Of a stretch of DNA of 64,000 bases, positions 1-11,888 are shown in pieces. The stretch lies in NCBI GenBank assembly GCA_039881145.1, contig JAYKKI010000067.1, positions 506,001 to 570,000 of the forward strand, read 5' to 3'. Below the pieces are notes generated by a model, which was given only the letters and a program-made list of their open reading frames with translations, was not told the DNA's origin and did no database searches. Source of the stretch: Druceiella hillmani. Its lineage: Eukaryota; Arthropoda; Insecta; Lepidoptera; Hepialidae. The stretch's first letter is position 1; each line of letters starts with the position of its first letter. Position numbers and translations under genes: made by a program.

Positions 1-2200
1 ATATAGTATATAGAGTAAATAATCTTGTGTATAGGTATAGGATATTTCTCGTAACTAAGCAGAAAAAATGGAAACAAATGATTTATTGTAGTTGTGGCCT
101 TTAAATAAAAATTCCAGTTATTCATTTATGTCTATATTCATTTATGTATATCTTACGTTTTAAAACTTATTTGGAAGTCATATGCTAATTGCAGGTTTTA
201 TTTTTTCTATTTAGGTACTGAAATCATAAATAATAAATTATGTTTAATAAAGTATATAATAAAGGAAAAAAACTATTATTATTCAATATTTTAATCACGT
301 TCCACGTTTCAAGATTTGTTTCATTTTGGCTTAATATATTTAAGACGTATCCTAAGAAAGATATATCATATTTGACAATTGGTTGATCGAAAATACGTTC
401 AAAATAAACATCAATTTCGTCCATAACCCATTTTGGGATGAAGACTTTAGGTAGTCAACTGCGGTTTTATAAGAAGTATCTACCATTATATTGACATGGA
501 TTATTTTAACTAAATATTTGACAAAATTTCCGTACGAGGTTTTATTACTATATTTTGTATTTTGATTATTTTTGTCTATTAGACGTGGATACACTAATTG
601 TGGAGCTACATCTGATAAAGTGTATATAGTGATATAGTCAGGTCACTAAAATATTGGCTCGTAATATTAGTAAATTTATATTTACTTAGCCGTATTTAAA
701 TTTTCAAACAGCTGAATAATAGTGAAACGTATTTTATATATGTAACATAGTTTCTTTTGTTGAAAATTCTTTGGTCCTCTTGAGAAAAAACGTGAAAATG
801 CCTATTGCATTAAGTTATAATTAATTAATGGTGCACATAAACCTGATATCTGGAATGGAAAGAATTAAGATGCTTTGTTATCACCGAAATTATGTAACAT
901 CGTTGAAATATTGCGATAATAATAAATAAAAATTATTAGAAAGTTTTCAATGTTCTTAACGTTTCCTGCATTTATCAATCGAAACATACATAATAAACTT
1001 TTAAAACTAGCTTTCGCTCGCAGTTGATATAAATCTTTACACTAATTCTTTCAGGTTGCAGCCACTTTTACAAACTCCATATTTTTAATAAAAAAATGTT
1101 TAAATTGTTTTTAATCACGTAAAAATTCCTCGGAAAAATCTTTAGATTATTTTCTATACTTGGTTTGCTAAGATTGTGAAAATTAATAACATTTTCATCC
1201 ATTCAGTCTGTCATTTTAATAAGTTATTTCTACCGTAAACCATAGTTCGCAAGCTATTATATATTTCGTATAAAGAGGCTAACTTAAAATCAATTTCGAA
1301 TTCACCTTTACTTAGAGGGGACATAGTACCGTTTATTGTTTTAAAACTTTCCGTTTATTTTTAAATGTGATTCCGTTCAAGTAGAAATTTTAATGTTCAT
1401 TTAATGTAGTGTTCAATTTATTGTTAAATATTTATTTCCGAATATATATAAGTAAGGTTATATTTTTAAATTTTTAATAATTACCAATATTTTTTTAACA
1501 TTTTCACTAACGTATGTGTTTCTTTAATTCATGTCGAGTCTTTGGATAAATTTGCTGTTAAAACTTAAAAGTATTTATAAAAGCATCTTCTTCGTTGGAT
1601 TAAAAATAACACGATGTTTTATTTATTGAAAAATCAGAGAGAAACATGCACTGCCGAAAGATATACAATTTTATCAAAATTGTAACGGTCTAGATGGTTT
1701 AAACCAAAAGAGGTCGCAATCAACGCATCTTCTTCTCACTAGCTTCATAAATGTCGATACAACTCATAATCTTAGGGCGTACATACGTTGATACGACACA
1801 CATTTAAACATGATGAAGCTGACAGACAAATATTGCATTTTAGTTGATAAAGATAATTATGTTGGCTTTTTCCACAGGAAAATAATGCTACGTTACAATT
1901 TCCAGATATCCAATTTTTTTCTCTGGAATGCATCCGGTTTGCCAAGTAATTATGATATTGTAGTTACTGAAAATAAATATAAATGCACTATTAAGTGCAG
2001 CATATCATATTATCACATATTGGCTATTTTTATTACGAAAAGTAACCTAATCATCTAATGCTAAATATCAACAGATGTCGCTTTTAATTAATGAATTTAT
2101 ATTTAAAATCATTTATTTATTTATAAAGTGAGTGATCTCCTTTTCATTTTGTAGGAAACTTCGTTCTAAATTTTATCTAAATTCGTCTAGCAGTCGAGGA
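1..2200. other. AT-rich non-coding DNA, no gene seen
   Basis: Open frames here are short (about 66-82 codons), lack recognisable domains and have the Asn/Lys/Ile/Tyr bias expected of translated AT-rich DNA. No splice-bounded exon, RNA gene or clear transposon end was recognised. The 82-codon frame at 1810-2058 has no similarity I recognise. Confidence 0.6.
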
Positions 2201-2285
2201 AGAGGTAGCAAATACAGATAGAGGCGCAGACGCAAGTACATCAACGTGTATGCATGTCTGCGTCTGCTTCATAAGTTGGCTATTT

Positions 2286-2304
2286 ACACACACACACACA
2301 CACA
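2286..2304. repeat. (AC)n microsatellite
   Basis: About nine AC dinucleotides in a row, followed to about 2410 by a looser alternating purine/pyrimidine stretch rich in ACAC, CATA and GTAC. The 71- and 76-codon open frames across it on both strands are products of the repeat. Confidence 0.9.
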
Positions 2305-2479
2305 TATACACGCACAAACGCTGCTGAACATACGTAAGCAAGCTCGTGAGTACACGCACATCCGCGCATATGTTCACATATGCACACATGTATATACATG
2401 TCCACACATAAATATGCTAAATGTATCAAAACATATATTATTACAAGAAATAGATTTATGACAACTATTATTTTTTTTT

Positions 2480-2530
2480 AACTAACAACAGTACTGTCAT
2501 TTTGCAACTAGCAACAGTGCTGTCATTCGC
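2480..2530. repeat. Two-copy 26-bp tandem repeat
   Basis: Two adjacent units, 2480-2505 and 2506-2530, share the core ACTA(A/G)CAACAGT(A/G)CTGTCATT. The core contains the palindrome ACAGTACTGT in unit 1 and ACAGTGCTGT in unit 2. Function unknown. Confidence 0.8.
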
Positions 2531-2534
2531 GTTA

Positions 2535-5500
2535 TTGCGAGCTGGTATTCCGTGATTCTTTCTCCCCGTGCGTGCCTTGCATCCAATTCTCTTGCATTAT
2601 GTTACTTTACTCGACATCCAGTCCACATCTACTATTAATTTAAACCAAAGAATGAGTCCATATATTTTACGTCGAAATTAGCGCTCCGAGTGTTTATAAA
2701 ACTACTGGCAAATATTAAGAGAGGGTCTCTTCACTGTACATCTTCTATAATCACTTAGCACCTAAGAAATGAAAGATTGGAGAAAAAATGAACTCATTTT
2801 ACAGACATTGTCAAACAAGCAAATATTCAATTAACTAAATACTTAAATATTAACCCGTTTTGTGAGTGCATCAATGCTATTCATAAGCATACTGTGTTAA
2901 TGGGATCCAAGTTCGATTATAAAAACAAGTGTTTTCGTTGTCTTTGTTCATAAAAGAATTGACGCCTACAGGGATATCAAGTTTTATTAAAGTTCCTAAA
3001 ACTTACGAAAAAATTATATTTATAAAAAGATGATATTTGCTTTCTACTTAGTCTCCTTATACAAACTTAGCAGGTTCTTTTGTTTACATTATAAAGTATT
3101 AATAAATAACACGTAAGTGAAACAAGGCTATAACTACAGCAGATGTTTTATGATACGAAATTTACTAAGTTTTCTTCACGACATTTTCCTTATTTTAACA
3201 GCACAAAAATATCAAATGTATTGAAGAATATTTATCAATCAAATTCTATATATAGCTCGTAGTGTCACAACTAAATTTTTAATCTTTATCTGAAACACAT
3301 AAAGGCATCGTCTCTTATGTTAACATTAAATATTGTATGTTTAAGAAAATTGCAATTTAGTTACCTATTCTCACATTTAAAATATAAACTTTTTGAATTT
3401 GATTAAATATAACGTTAAAGAAATTGATATTAATTGCAAAATATTAAAGCACAGCTGTTCTAACTTTTAATACTGGATATTGTGCCAGATAATATTTAAA
3501 CAATAATACTTTTTTGAATTGAATATATTAATGGGGATTAATATGCAATTATTAATAAATAACAAATTTAGTTCGAAGAGGATTGTTACAATTCCATTTA
3601 TTGCAATATTTTGCTCATGTAGTTATATCCAAATAGATTGTGAACAAATGAATATCTAAACAAAATGCCCAACAATTTTTATAATTTGAATGAAAAATAT
3701 AATTTTAAATAGGACGTCAACAAACAAATAAATTAATATTATTTATTACTTTGTGATTATTATTGTAATGTACCTGTTCACACGTCCTTACAAATTTTAA
3801 CCGATTTTCCCCAAATTATCCGCACATACTCCTATTTTATGCCATATAAAATAAATTTCATTGGGATTTTCTATTTCTTTCACGCGTGCGTAGCTGCACG
3901 TAAAAATACCGTAACATTGTTTAAATTGATTTACACATTTGTACTTATTGCTAATATATTGTTTAGTAAAAGCTTTACCACATTGAATTAGTACAACTTA
4001 TTGACGTGGTAAAAAACATAAATTTGTTGGAGAATCCTTCGTCTCGTAAACTGACTAAATATTGAGAACATGCTTGCATTATCTAATTAACAAGAGTTCT
4101 ATCTCATAATTCCAAAGCATATTAAAAAACAAAAATGATGTTGCTAATGCTGCGCTAAAATTGAATATACACATCGAATGGTATCACGAAAGATCGATCT
4201 AATGGGTGTATTATATATGTAGTATGCGATGGGATGTTGAACAAATTTGTATGATATCTTCACAGAAATTGATAATGTCTAACGTCTTGTGGCTGCTATT
4301 CCCATCAAGCACCATTAAAATTAGAGATTACTTCGTCGATCCAGGAAATTTTACGAAATATGATAACCACTGAAAAAATATTTCGTTATTCATCCATCCT
4401 TTAGGCTGAGCTACAGCTTCACTTTCTGGTGGTGCATTAATTTTTAATCGGTCATTTGATCTCTGACAAGGAAATATGAAAAATGGGGAAATAAATTGTC
4501 TTATGACACATAAAACATTATATTTACATTTTTTCTCGTTGCACTAATATTAATTTCTTATTTTTTGTATATTTCTTTTTGTTATAGCTTTTTCATGTTT
4601 CTGGACAGTTGCTGCGCTTGTCTCATCACATTTGTAAATATTTGGTGGACGGAACTCACATTTACCCATCAGTTTTTGTAAATTTGCAAAAAATATGTCG
4701 ATTTCGTTTTTATTAAAACCAACAACACACAGATTAAATATAAATATTTTTTTTCGGGATCTTTAAAATGTTTTCCTGCATTTTTTTGTTTATTGTTAAA
4801 TTTATTTTTTTTGTGAATATAATTTTTTTTGTGTCCACGTATTATTTGCAATACTTTCATATATTATTTAAATGCATCTATAATAGTTTAAAACTTTACC
4901 TCAAGAATACAAACTTATATTCCCTTTACCTAAATGATTTTATATTTACCGTATGTTTTAAAATTATATCAAAATATGTATGTTTCATCCGACATCAATA
5001 TACAGTCGATATGCTCTTTCGTAATTTGCTTTACAATAAAAACGTGTCGACCGTTCGCTCGGACATAGCGGCTGCCGTGAAGTCACGCCAATAGGATAGT
5101 GACGTAGCTTAATATTTCCATCCATCACTGACATCGATGAATGGGTAATTAGTCGACGCTAATATTGATTAAAGTGTGAAAGTATGTACCCATGAAATAA
5201 AGTTAAATGCGTTTAATTTAACACACTTGCAATAAAATGTGCGCATTTAAATACGACATATATAAGAATACCTACTTAATACTGTTGTTTAGTTTACCAA
5301 GTTAAATGTAGTGTTTAGTTTTATCAAATTTGTAAGTCATTGTTAGCAATTTATTTGTTTCTTAACCTTTGGTTTAATATTATTTAGTTTATAGTCACCT
5401 CGTAACAATTAAATAATGTTGAAAATGAGGATAGTTGAAAATGCAAGAATGAAGATATTTTATTTTACAAGAAAATATAGAAAATGTAAGAATACTTACA

Positions 5501-5990
5501 AATAGAACAATTTTTTTAAATATAATCTTTGCAATAACAGTTCTTTTATACAGAATATTTTGATTAGAGAGACAATATTATGATCAAGTAGTTAAGTGAA
5601 GAAGTTATATTTTAGTGTCTCGAAAAGCACTAATTTATTCAACATTTTCTGACAATTTTTCCTATGATATTTTGACTATATCGTACACTTTATATCCACA
5701 TAGATATAAATTATAGCACGAACTAGATGCAAACGGTGATCATATGACACAGGTTGTTGCAAAGAATGTTCGGATAATTTGTTAAATATAATATATTTAA
5801 TAAATTCTTCTAGTACCAGATTCTTGATTCAACCTAGTTGATTTTTCGCGGTATATAATTATTGATTTCAAATAACTCCTTCTATTTCGATGTATATTTT
5901 AAAAATATCAAGAGTAATAAAAATAATAAAATATTTAAATTTTTTAATTCTATCAGCTTTTGGAATCATAGTTTATGGCACGATGTTAAA
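2535..5990. other. AT-rich non-coding DNA with one old repeat tail
   Basis: No convincing gene. The 108-codon frame at 4768-5094 is mostly Phe/Ile/Tyr/Leu from AT-rich DNA. Its last 30 codons pass through a slightly GC-richer patch (about 5035-5100) that I do not recognise. An old insect repeat tail is listed separately at 3775-3910. Confidence 0.55.
3775..3910. repeat. Degenerate insect dispersed-repeat tail (RTE/SINE/Helitron-type)
   Basis: The text runs through 'aaccgattttccccaaatt' to 'cacgcgtgcgtagctgcacg'. This matches the layout of the common insect repeat that reads 'accgattttgatgaaattt ... cacgcg ggcgaagccgcg'. The family assignment is from memory and the ends are approximate. It is too decayed to say which element class it came from. 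Confidence 0.45.
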
Positions 5991-6009
5991 GTATTTAGAT
6001 ACTTCTCAC

Positions 6010-7347
6010 ATTTTATTTTCTTATTTACTACCGAAAATTAGTTTGACGCAGCCAGTGCGCAAGCAGGATGAGTCCTGCTCATTATTGTGAGTAATTGTCA
6101 CGTTCTGATCTTCTAGAAGATATTCTTGATCAGTCTAATCAATTTCCTCTTCCTCATATTCTTTCAGACGTTATGTTTATACAACTGAGGGAAGAAGTCA
6201 ATACTTCATACTTTTTCAGTGGAACACAATTGGCATGAAAAGACTATTTTAATTCTAGTTACAGAAGAATAATTTGTAAATGCATTTAAATTGTTTTGCA
6301 CCTGGATGGTTATGGCTCCTCCCGTATTATATAATATTTCCAAGAAACATTCAAGATAATCTTGAGAAAATCTGTATACAGAAAAATATTCCGAAGACTC
6401 CTTCTTTACTAAATTATCGTGTACAATCCTCAGACTCTTGATGCATACCAAAATTCCCATAAAACGATTTTACTTCTTGAATCTGCTGACAATTTTTCTT
6501 TCCGAATTATTTTAAAAGCTCATACATTTTATTAATTTCTAACATTTTTACGATATTTGTAGCTGAGATAATGAATAAAACCTTTTGTCTCTTCTAAAAA
6601 CCCGAGTATAAGATGTTCGTTTTCTGGGTCATTTCAAATTGTACCACAGATAACAGTATGGAATCATTAAAAATATTGACAAATTCAACCGTAACTAAGC
6701 TGCCTGTAAACCTCTTTAATTAAAGCTCTTTGTCAGAAAAACAATAGCTAGGGATACACTTCTACTTAATAGTTGTGTTGTAAAATGCACTTTTATTATT
6801 TGATTTGGAAAGTTGATGTGTTCTTTCTCTACTTATTAAATATATTTACTTATCTATTTTTTGCATTTGATTTAGGTTCTTCACAGATTTCCGTGTTACA
6901 TGCTGATTATTATTAGTTTTGATATATTTTTAGCTTCCCAAGTATTCCGGACAAATTTCAACAATACGATATCTGTTTTCGTAACCGCATGAGAATAATA
7001 AATTTTCATAATTATTTAATTGGCAATCTAACAATTTAAATTCATATATATTTGTGGAATGCCATCAAATGTTAATGATGTTATATTTGGGCCAACTGCG
7101 TGGCATTTCAATAAATATATTTTAAAAACATTTTCACAGATATTTATGGTGGTGCCGCCTTATTTATTTTGCAACGACCAGTTTTTGTATAATATAGATC
7201 ACTTGCTTTAAAATGCATGTACGCTACAAGTAGCGCTTGTATTTGAGCGTTTCCATAACCAATCATTTCTATCAATTTGAACCATTTTAATCTAGCTATG
7301 CTTTTGAATTTCTTCGGTTGAAAACCCAAGAACGACATAAAAAACAT
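6010..7347 (-). pseudogene. P-type (THAP9-like) transposase relic
   Basis: Reading the minus strand and stepping between frames gives an ordered set of matches to the P-element/THAP9 transposase family. An LTFDG segment at 7061-7075 corresponds to the catalytic (S/T)-L-T-x-D-G block. A K-x-VRNTW segment near 6940-6970 matches the 'CHMLKLVRN' block, with Cys-His lost. A TVEFVNIFND segment (about 6650-6710) and FSQDYLECF followed by a degenerate GG region (6290-6370) match the 'SQDHLE-F ... GG-NNNPT' block. An acidic tail with EEEEID follows near 6150. At least three frame changes and several stops interrupt it, so it cannot make a functional enzyme. The N-terminal THAP zinc finger and the terminal inverted repeats were not found. 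In the intact family the protein catalyses cut-and-paste transposition with an RNase H-like fold. The best open piece is 6206-6460 (84 codons). Confidence 0.7.
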
Positions 7348-7724
7348 TCATATACCTCATTTCATAAAATTGGTATAAATTAATGCTGTCTCAAAGTATT
7401 AATTTGTAATTCCAGTTATTGTTTAATATAATCCCACTTTTATTAATTTTTATATTGTTCACTGACTGAAACAATGACAGTCATTGTTCGCTGGTTATCC
7501 GGTTCCGAATACAAATTCTATTTCTATAGAAGATATATGCCCGTATTTGCGTATTTAATTATTTTGTATAATTTCGAATGTTGAGACATTGAAAGTTGAC
7601 CACTCAGGAAGGCTGTCGCTAGTAGTGTTGGTAATCGGATGACTAAATTAATTATATTCGTTCGATAATTTAAATACAAGTCATTTCAATACATACATAT
7701 GCATGTATATATAGGTCCACTGCG

Positions 7725-8560
7725 CCCTATCCAGTGATGACTGATTGCTTGTCTAAATACTCACGTACCCGAATATCGAAGTGATGGGGCACTCCGTCAT
7801 GCTACCACCACATATATCTGACTACGTTCAAGGGAAAATTTGGTATAAAGTCTTCCATTTCAATGCACAAGAATACAAATAATTGTCCGATGACATTCTA
7901 ATTGCTAGGAAAAACAGACCTACGAGCGGATGACCCAAAATTCCCGCTCATACATTTAAATTCCATCCGTGCCAAAAACTTTCCGGCCGTTTTGAAAGTG
8001 GATTCGTATTGTTTCAGTAGTGTTAGGTATGCACATTAAATATCATGCCGCGTAAATATGCTTTCATCTGATCATAAAATATGTCGAACAAATGAAGGCG
8101 ACGTCATTCATGCGAATGGGCCACTGACAAAACGTACGACGACGGGCGAAATCTTCTTCCGTCAATTGTTGTACATTACGATAGTGAAACGAATGTTGTC
8201 CGTCTTCTCTGAGAGTATCTCCGACAATCGTTTTCGGTGAACTAAGAGACAAGGCTATTGAACGTATGGTGCAAGTAGGACCTTCAGTAAATTCATCGAG
8301 GATAGCATCTTCAGCCATTTGACATCTTCTACCAACTGAGCGTCCTCTATCAAACGAGAGTATTAACTGACCGTTAATATGAACTCGACTACCAAAATCT
8401 TGCTATGTTTCGTTTACTTGGCTTTCTGGCGTGATTTGGACAAATAGCCGAATACCTTATATTCGCCTGGCGAGCATTGCAATCGCATGCACCTGAACAC
8501 ATCACCATATCATAATATTTCCAATTGTAATAGCGCACAGTACACATTATAACAGTTATC
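7725..8560 (-). pseudogene. ITm (Tc1/mariner-superfamily) DDE transposase relic
   Basis: Minus-strand pieces occur in family order. An N-terminal helix-turn-helix of the 'Y-GEC-x2-NA-x2-A' type appears as GACDCNARQAN near 8490-8520. A linker follows, then DGQHSFHYRNVQQLTEEDF (about 8140-8205), the conserved 'DGQHPFHY-RVQ-L' block. The NVWAGILG-type block reads LNV*AGILG with a stop in place of Trp (about 7915-7945). HDGVPHHFDIRVREYL (about 7755-7801) is the second-aspartate block (family HDGAPAHF). The catalytic Asp of HDG is kept, but the TDE first-aspartate block is unreadable and the region after Y-L breaks off. Frameshifts occur near 8330 and 8060 and several stops are present. The 84-codon open piece at 8064-8318 covers the middle. 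The patch is GC-richer than its surroundings, as expected for an inserted coding region. Confidence 0.75.
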
Positions 8561-9513
8561 AAAATAATATAAATTAACAAAAACAAACTCTAATACTCCA
8601 GAAAATCGAAATACGTTGAAAGTAAATTTAAAAACAACACGATACATTCAAAGCGCGTCGTTTGACTGATTGTTGTTTGCGAAGCAGATAATAAATTATT
8701 ACATATAAATTGTGCAAACACTTACAGGTTGCGCCATCCTTTTTCAACCTGGAAATCCCATTTATTATTAAAGGAGGTCGCAATTGGTCCAAAAAATAAG
8801 ACCTGCCAACAAAACATGCGCTTATTAAATTATTTATGAATGTAGTGTTAAAAAATTAAATATTACCAGATAATAACAACATAAAAAATAAACTTACAGC
8901 TTATGAATTAAACCTTAATTTCTTAATGTTAAATTAATTGAAATAATATTTTAATTTTATAGCATAGCAAAGAGATTGCAAGGCTTTTCACTTAAGTCTT
9001 TGGCTTTTTTCGTGACTCATGGCATAAAAATGGTGAGAAAAAATGGCTTACATTGTTCAATGTTTTGTCAGATAAATCGCCAAATTTATAACTAGAACTT
9101 TGTTTTTTTTCCAAATATATTCAACTGTTATTTTTACGCTAATTATAGAATATTCGTTACGTTTATTTTTAATTAAATTAATTATTTATAAAAAATATTG
9201 TACCATTGTAGTTAGTAAGGCAGAAATAGAACATTAAAATATAATACTGAACACATGTTTAAGAGAAAACAATTATACTTTACGAAGTTTTTAGGTCACC
9301 ACTGCTCTGCGACTAAATCAAAAGAATTGTGGCTAAAATAAAACAAAAATAATTCAATACACGTTTAATTTATCGCATGATCCGAAAACATGTGTAATTA
9401 TAGATTACAATTTTGATAAACAAAAAAAAATTTTCTATTGGTAAGGATAAAATAAAACAAATATAAAATTATTCTTTAAAAATTATACATCTTTATAATT
9501 TTTCTTGAAATGG

Positions 9514-9583
9514 ACGAGAAACTTCCACAATTTTCTGAATTAAATGTTACACATTAATTCAGAAAATTGTGTAAGTTTCTCGT
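9514..9583. repeat. Near-perfect 30-bp hairpin (10-nt loop)
   Basis: The left arm, 9514-9543, pairs with the right arm, 9554-9583, over 30 bases with one mismatch (G versus T opposite position 9525). The loop is the 10 bases 9544-9553. At about 70 nt the fold has the size of a miRNA precursor or a small foldback MITE. No flanking target duplication was evident. Confidence 0.9.
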
Positions 9584-9593
9584 ATAAAGACAA

Positions 9594-9626
9594 TTGAACT
9601 TTACAATTGTTTTATGTAAAGTTCAA
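9594..9626. repeat. Perfect 12-bp hairpin next to the larger one
   Basis: TTGAACTTTACA (9594-9605) and TGTAAAGTTCAA (9615-9626) are exact reverse complements around a 9-nt loop. It starts 11 bases after the 30-bp hairpin ends, so the two form a closely spaced pair. Confidence 0.9.
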
Positions 9627-11049
9627 AGCCTTGAACACAACTTATTAAATAATTAAATTTTCTAAATCTAAAGTATATCTGTGTAGTAAATGTAGCACCT
9701 GTCATTTTCTTTACGTATTAAAAATAAGGAATCATTTCTAATTTGTTGGTATATCGTAAGAGAAATAACGTTAGTCAATCTAGTAAGGTACAATCTGGCC
9801 GACATGGAGTTAACCAATAAAAAGCACTAGCTCTGTTTTCATGCTTCGCCCTTTTGATCATACAATACTTTCAAGGTGACCGTCTCTCAGTTACAAAGAA
9901 TCTGATACTGCCGAAGACACGTGTGTACGAACGAATGGATTTTTCGTTATCACTTTTCATATCGCGTAGTTTAAGCCAATTGAAACAGAAAAACTTTTTC
10001 TGTTTTTGAAGCAGTGAAAAGTAACAGTAAAATTGGATAAATTAAAAGACAATATTCAAAAACTTTCTTTTTACTAATTGAGTGAAATGATAAACGATTT
10101 AACTATTTGTTGCGATATATATATAACATATGTAAGTGACGTAGGTATGTATTAATTTGAAAAAGGTTGATTTTAATCGATATCATTTGTAAATACCTTA
10201 ATTGTGTTAATACTTAAGTTGATTTCCGTGTTAATTCTAAGTTGACTATATTTAATCATGCTACAGATATAAATATTAGTTTACTTCATCGTGTTTTAAG
10301 CATATTTTTGTGTCTAACATATCGTATTGTTTTTAAGTGTACGAAAAATTATGCTCTGCCGAGTTAAAGATTTGTACAAGTTGTTGTAAAGTACGAAAAC
10401 CTTTTAACTAGTCAAATAAACTACAGAATTGAAATGTAGAAATTTAAATACCTTCTTCTATTACACTATTTAAATTAATTTGAAGTTATTGTTTCGTCGG
10501 TGTTATAGCTTACCATGTATAGGCGACAAGTTAATTGGATATAAATATTACTTGTTTTATAGTTCAGACTTTCATTTTATTGTGTCTGTTGATCGAGCTA
10601 TGAAGATATTTTACGCAAAAGGATTAGCAAAATTTTAATACAATTAAGAGAAATCCTCAAATGATTGATAACGTAATTAAATCAATAATTAGGAGAGTGC
10701 AATTGTGTTTACAATAAGACAGTTAATATTTTGAATACAAAAGGCTAACCAAACCTTAAGTGAAATAATTTTTCAGTGAGTATTCTGGGAATTAAATTTA
10801 ATTGAAATATTTTTTTCGTTCAGTATTTTATAAACTATTTAAGTCATGTGGTAAGAGGTTTACGCGTAACTACAGCATAAGTGAGTACTTTAGTAATATA
10901 ATTTATTATGTTTTTAATACTTATATTTCATGTCATTTGACAAAAAAAATTAAATTTAATATAATGAAATAACAACATTATTTTCTTTCAACTGATCAAA
11001 ATGGCGCTATTATTATACTGATTCTCAACTGTTCAGTAAATGCAATACA

Positions 11050-11165
11050 AGAGACTCTAAATATAGTGGTTGCGTACGGCTAGCGTAGACTTATGTGCAT
11101 GCTTTAGCTGCTCGCCAAATCGCTACTCCGGGTAAGCTCTGCGCTCTCCGAGCAAGTATTGGGTG
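11050..11165. other. GC-richer island, unassigned
   Basis: About 110 bases are clearly less AT-rich than the flanks and contain several CpG, ending in 'gctctccgagca'. No open frame with a recognisable domain, no tRNA T-arm and no repeat partner in this window were found. It could be an old element fragment or a regulatory patch. Confidence 0.35.
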
Positions 11166-11615
11166 TGTTAAAAGGTTGTTGTAGTTATGTGTAATAATTT
11201 TTTGTACTTAATTAGAAAAAGAACGTATTTTACGTTTATTTTAACGACAATTTATTCTTTTATAGCCAATGAATAGCGTTTTTGTCCGACACTTATTCCC
11301 GGACACCGTGCACATATAATGTGGATTTGATCCTTCATGTACTAAATGAGACATACTCAACCGTATTTGACAAAATAAATTAACGAAATTCAGTAGTTCA
11401 TTCACAGGAATAGTATTAAGTGATTTGTAATTTCAAGGACGATGTATTTTCAATAAGAGTTCGCTAGGCATATATGTGTTGCCACATTGGCACTTTTGCG
11501 TAAAGTTATATTTCTTAATCATAGGCAAAAAATAAAATAATTTTTATGTCTGCGCCATAAGAACTATTTTTGTTTGATTCGATCGCGACCGCGTGCCGAG
11601 CAAAAGTCATTAATA

Positions 11616-11692
11616 TGGTGTTTACGTTAATGGTGTTCACGTATGTGCACATGTTTACGTTAATGGTGTTTACGTATGTGTTTACGTTAATA
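11616..11692. repeat. Short degenerate minisatellite
   Basis: Three occurrences of 'gtttacgttaat' at about 11620, 11653 and 11680, linked by variants of 'ggtgtt(c/t)acgtatgtg', give roughly 27-33 base spacing. The overlapping open frames on both strands (64 and 78 codons) are repeat artefacts. Confidence 0.75.
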
Positions 11693-11828
11693 AAAATGTT
11701 ATATAACTTGTTTGAAAAAAAATTATTTTTAGTTTTGGCCTTATTGACCATTTTACTATTTTAATCAGTACTACTTGTCATAACTAGCACTGACTGGGTT
11801 TTAATTTACTTGTATACATATATGCGTG

Positions 11829-11834
<6 letters not shown>

Positions 11835-11888
<54 letters not shown>
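11835..11888. repeat. (TA)n microsatellite
   Basis: About 45 bases of uninterrupted TA are followed by one G interruption and a further short TA run. Confidence 0.95.

Larger units (their letters stand above)
8760..11040. other. AT-rich non-coding DNA
   Basis: No coding frame, RNA gene or transposase remnant was recognised apart from the two hairpins at 9514-9626. A slightly GC-richer patch at 9780-9960 has no readable domain. Confidence 0.6.

Noticed and set aside
4768..5094. 108-codon ORF
   Set aside because: Mostly Phe/Ile/Tyr/Leu from AT-rich DNA, with no domain, splice context or conserved partner.
5890..6252. Plus-strand two-exon gene (signal-anchor-like N-terminus, 81-nt intron, 93 codons)
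   Set aside because: Its splice signals and second exon are antisense to the P-type transposase relic, and the sense reading of that relic matches a known family while the plus-strand product matches none I recognise.
8058..8240. Plus-strand 60-codon ORF
   Set aside because: It is the shadow of the minus-strand ITm transposase relic.
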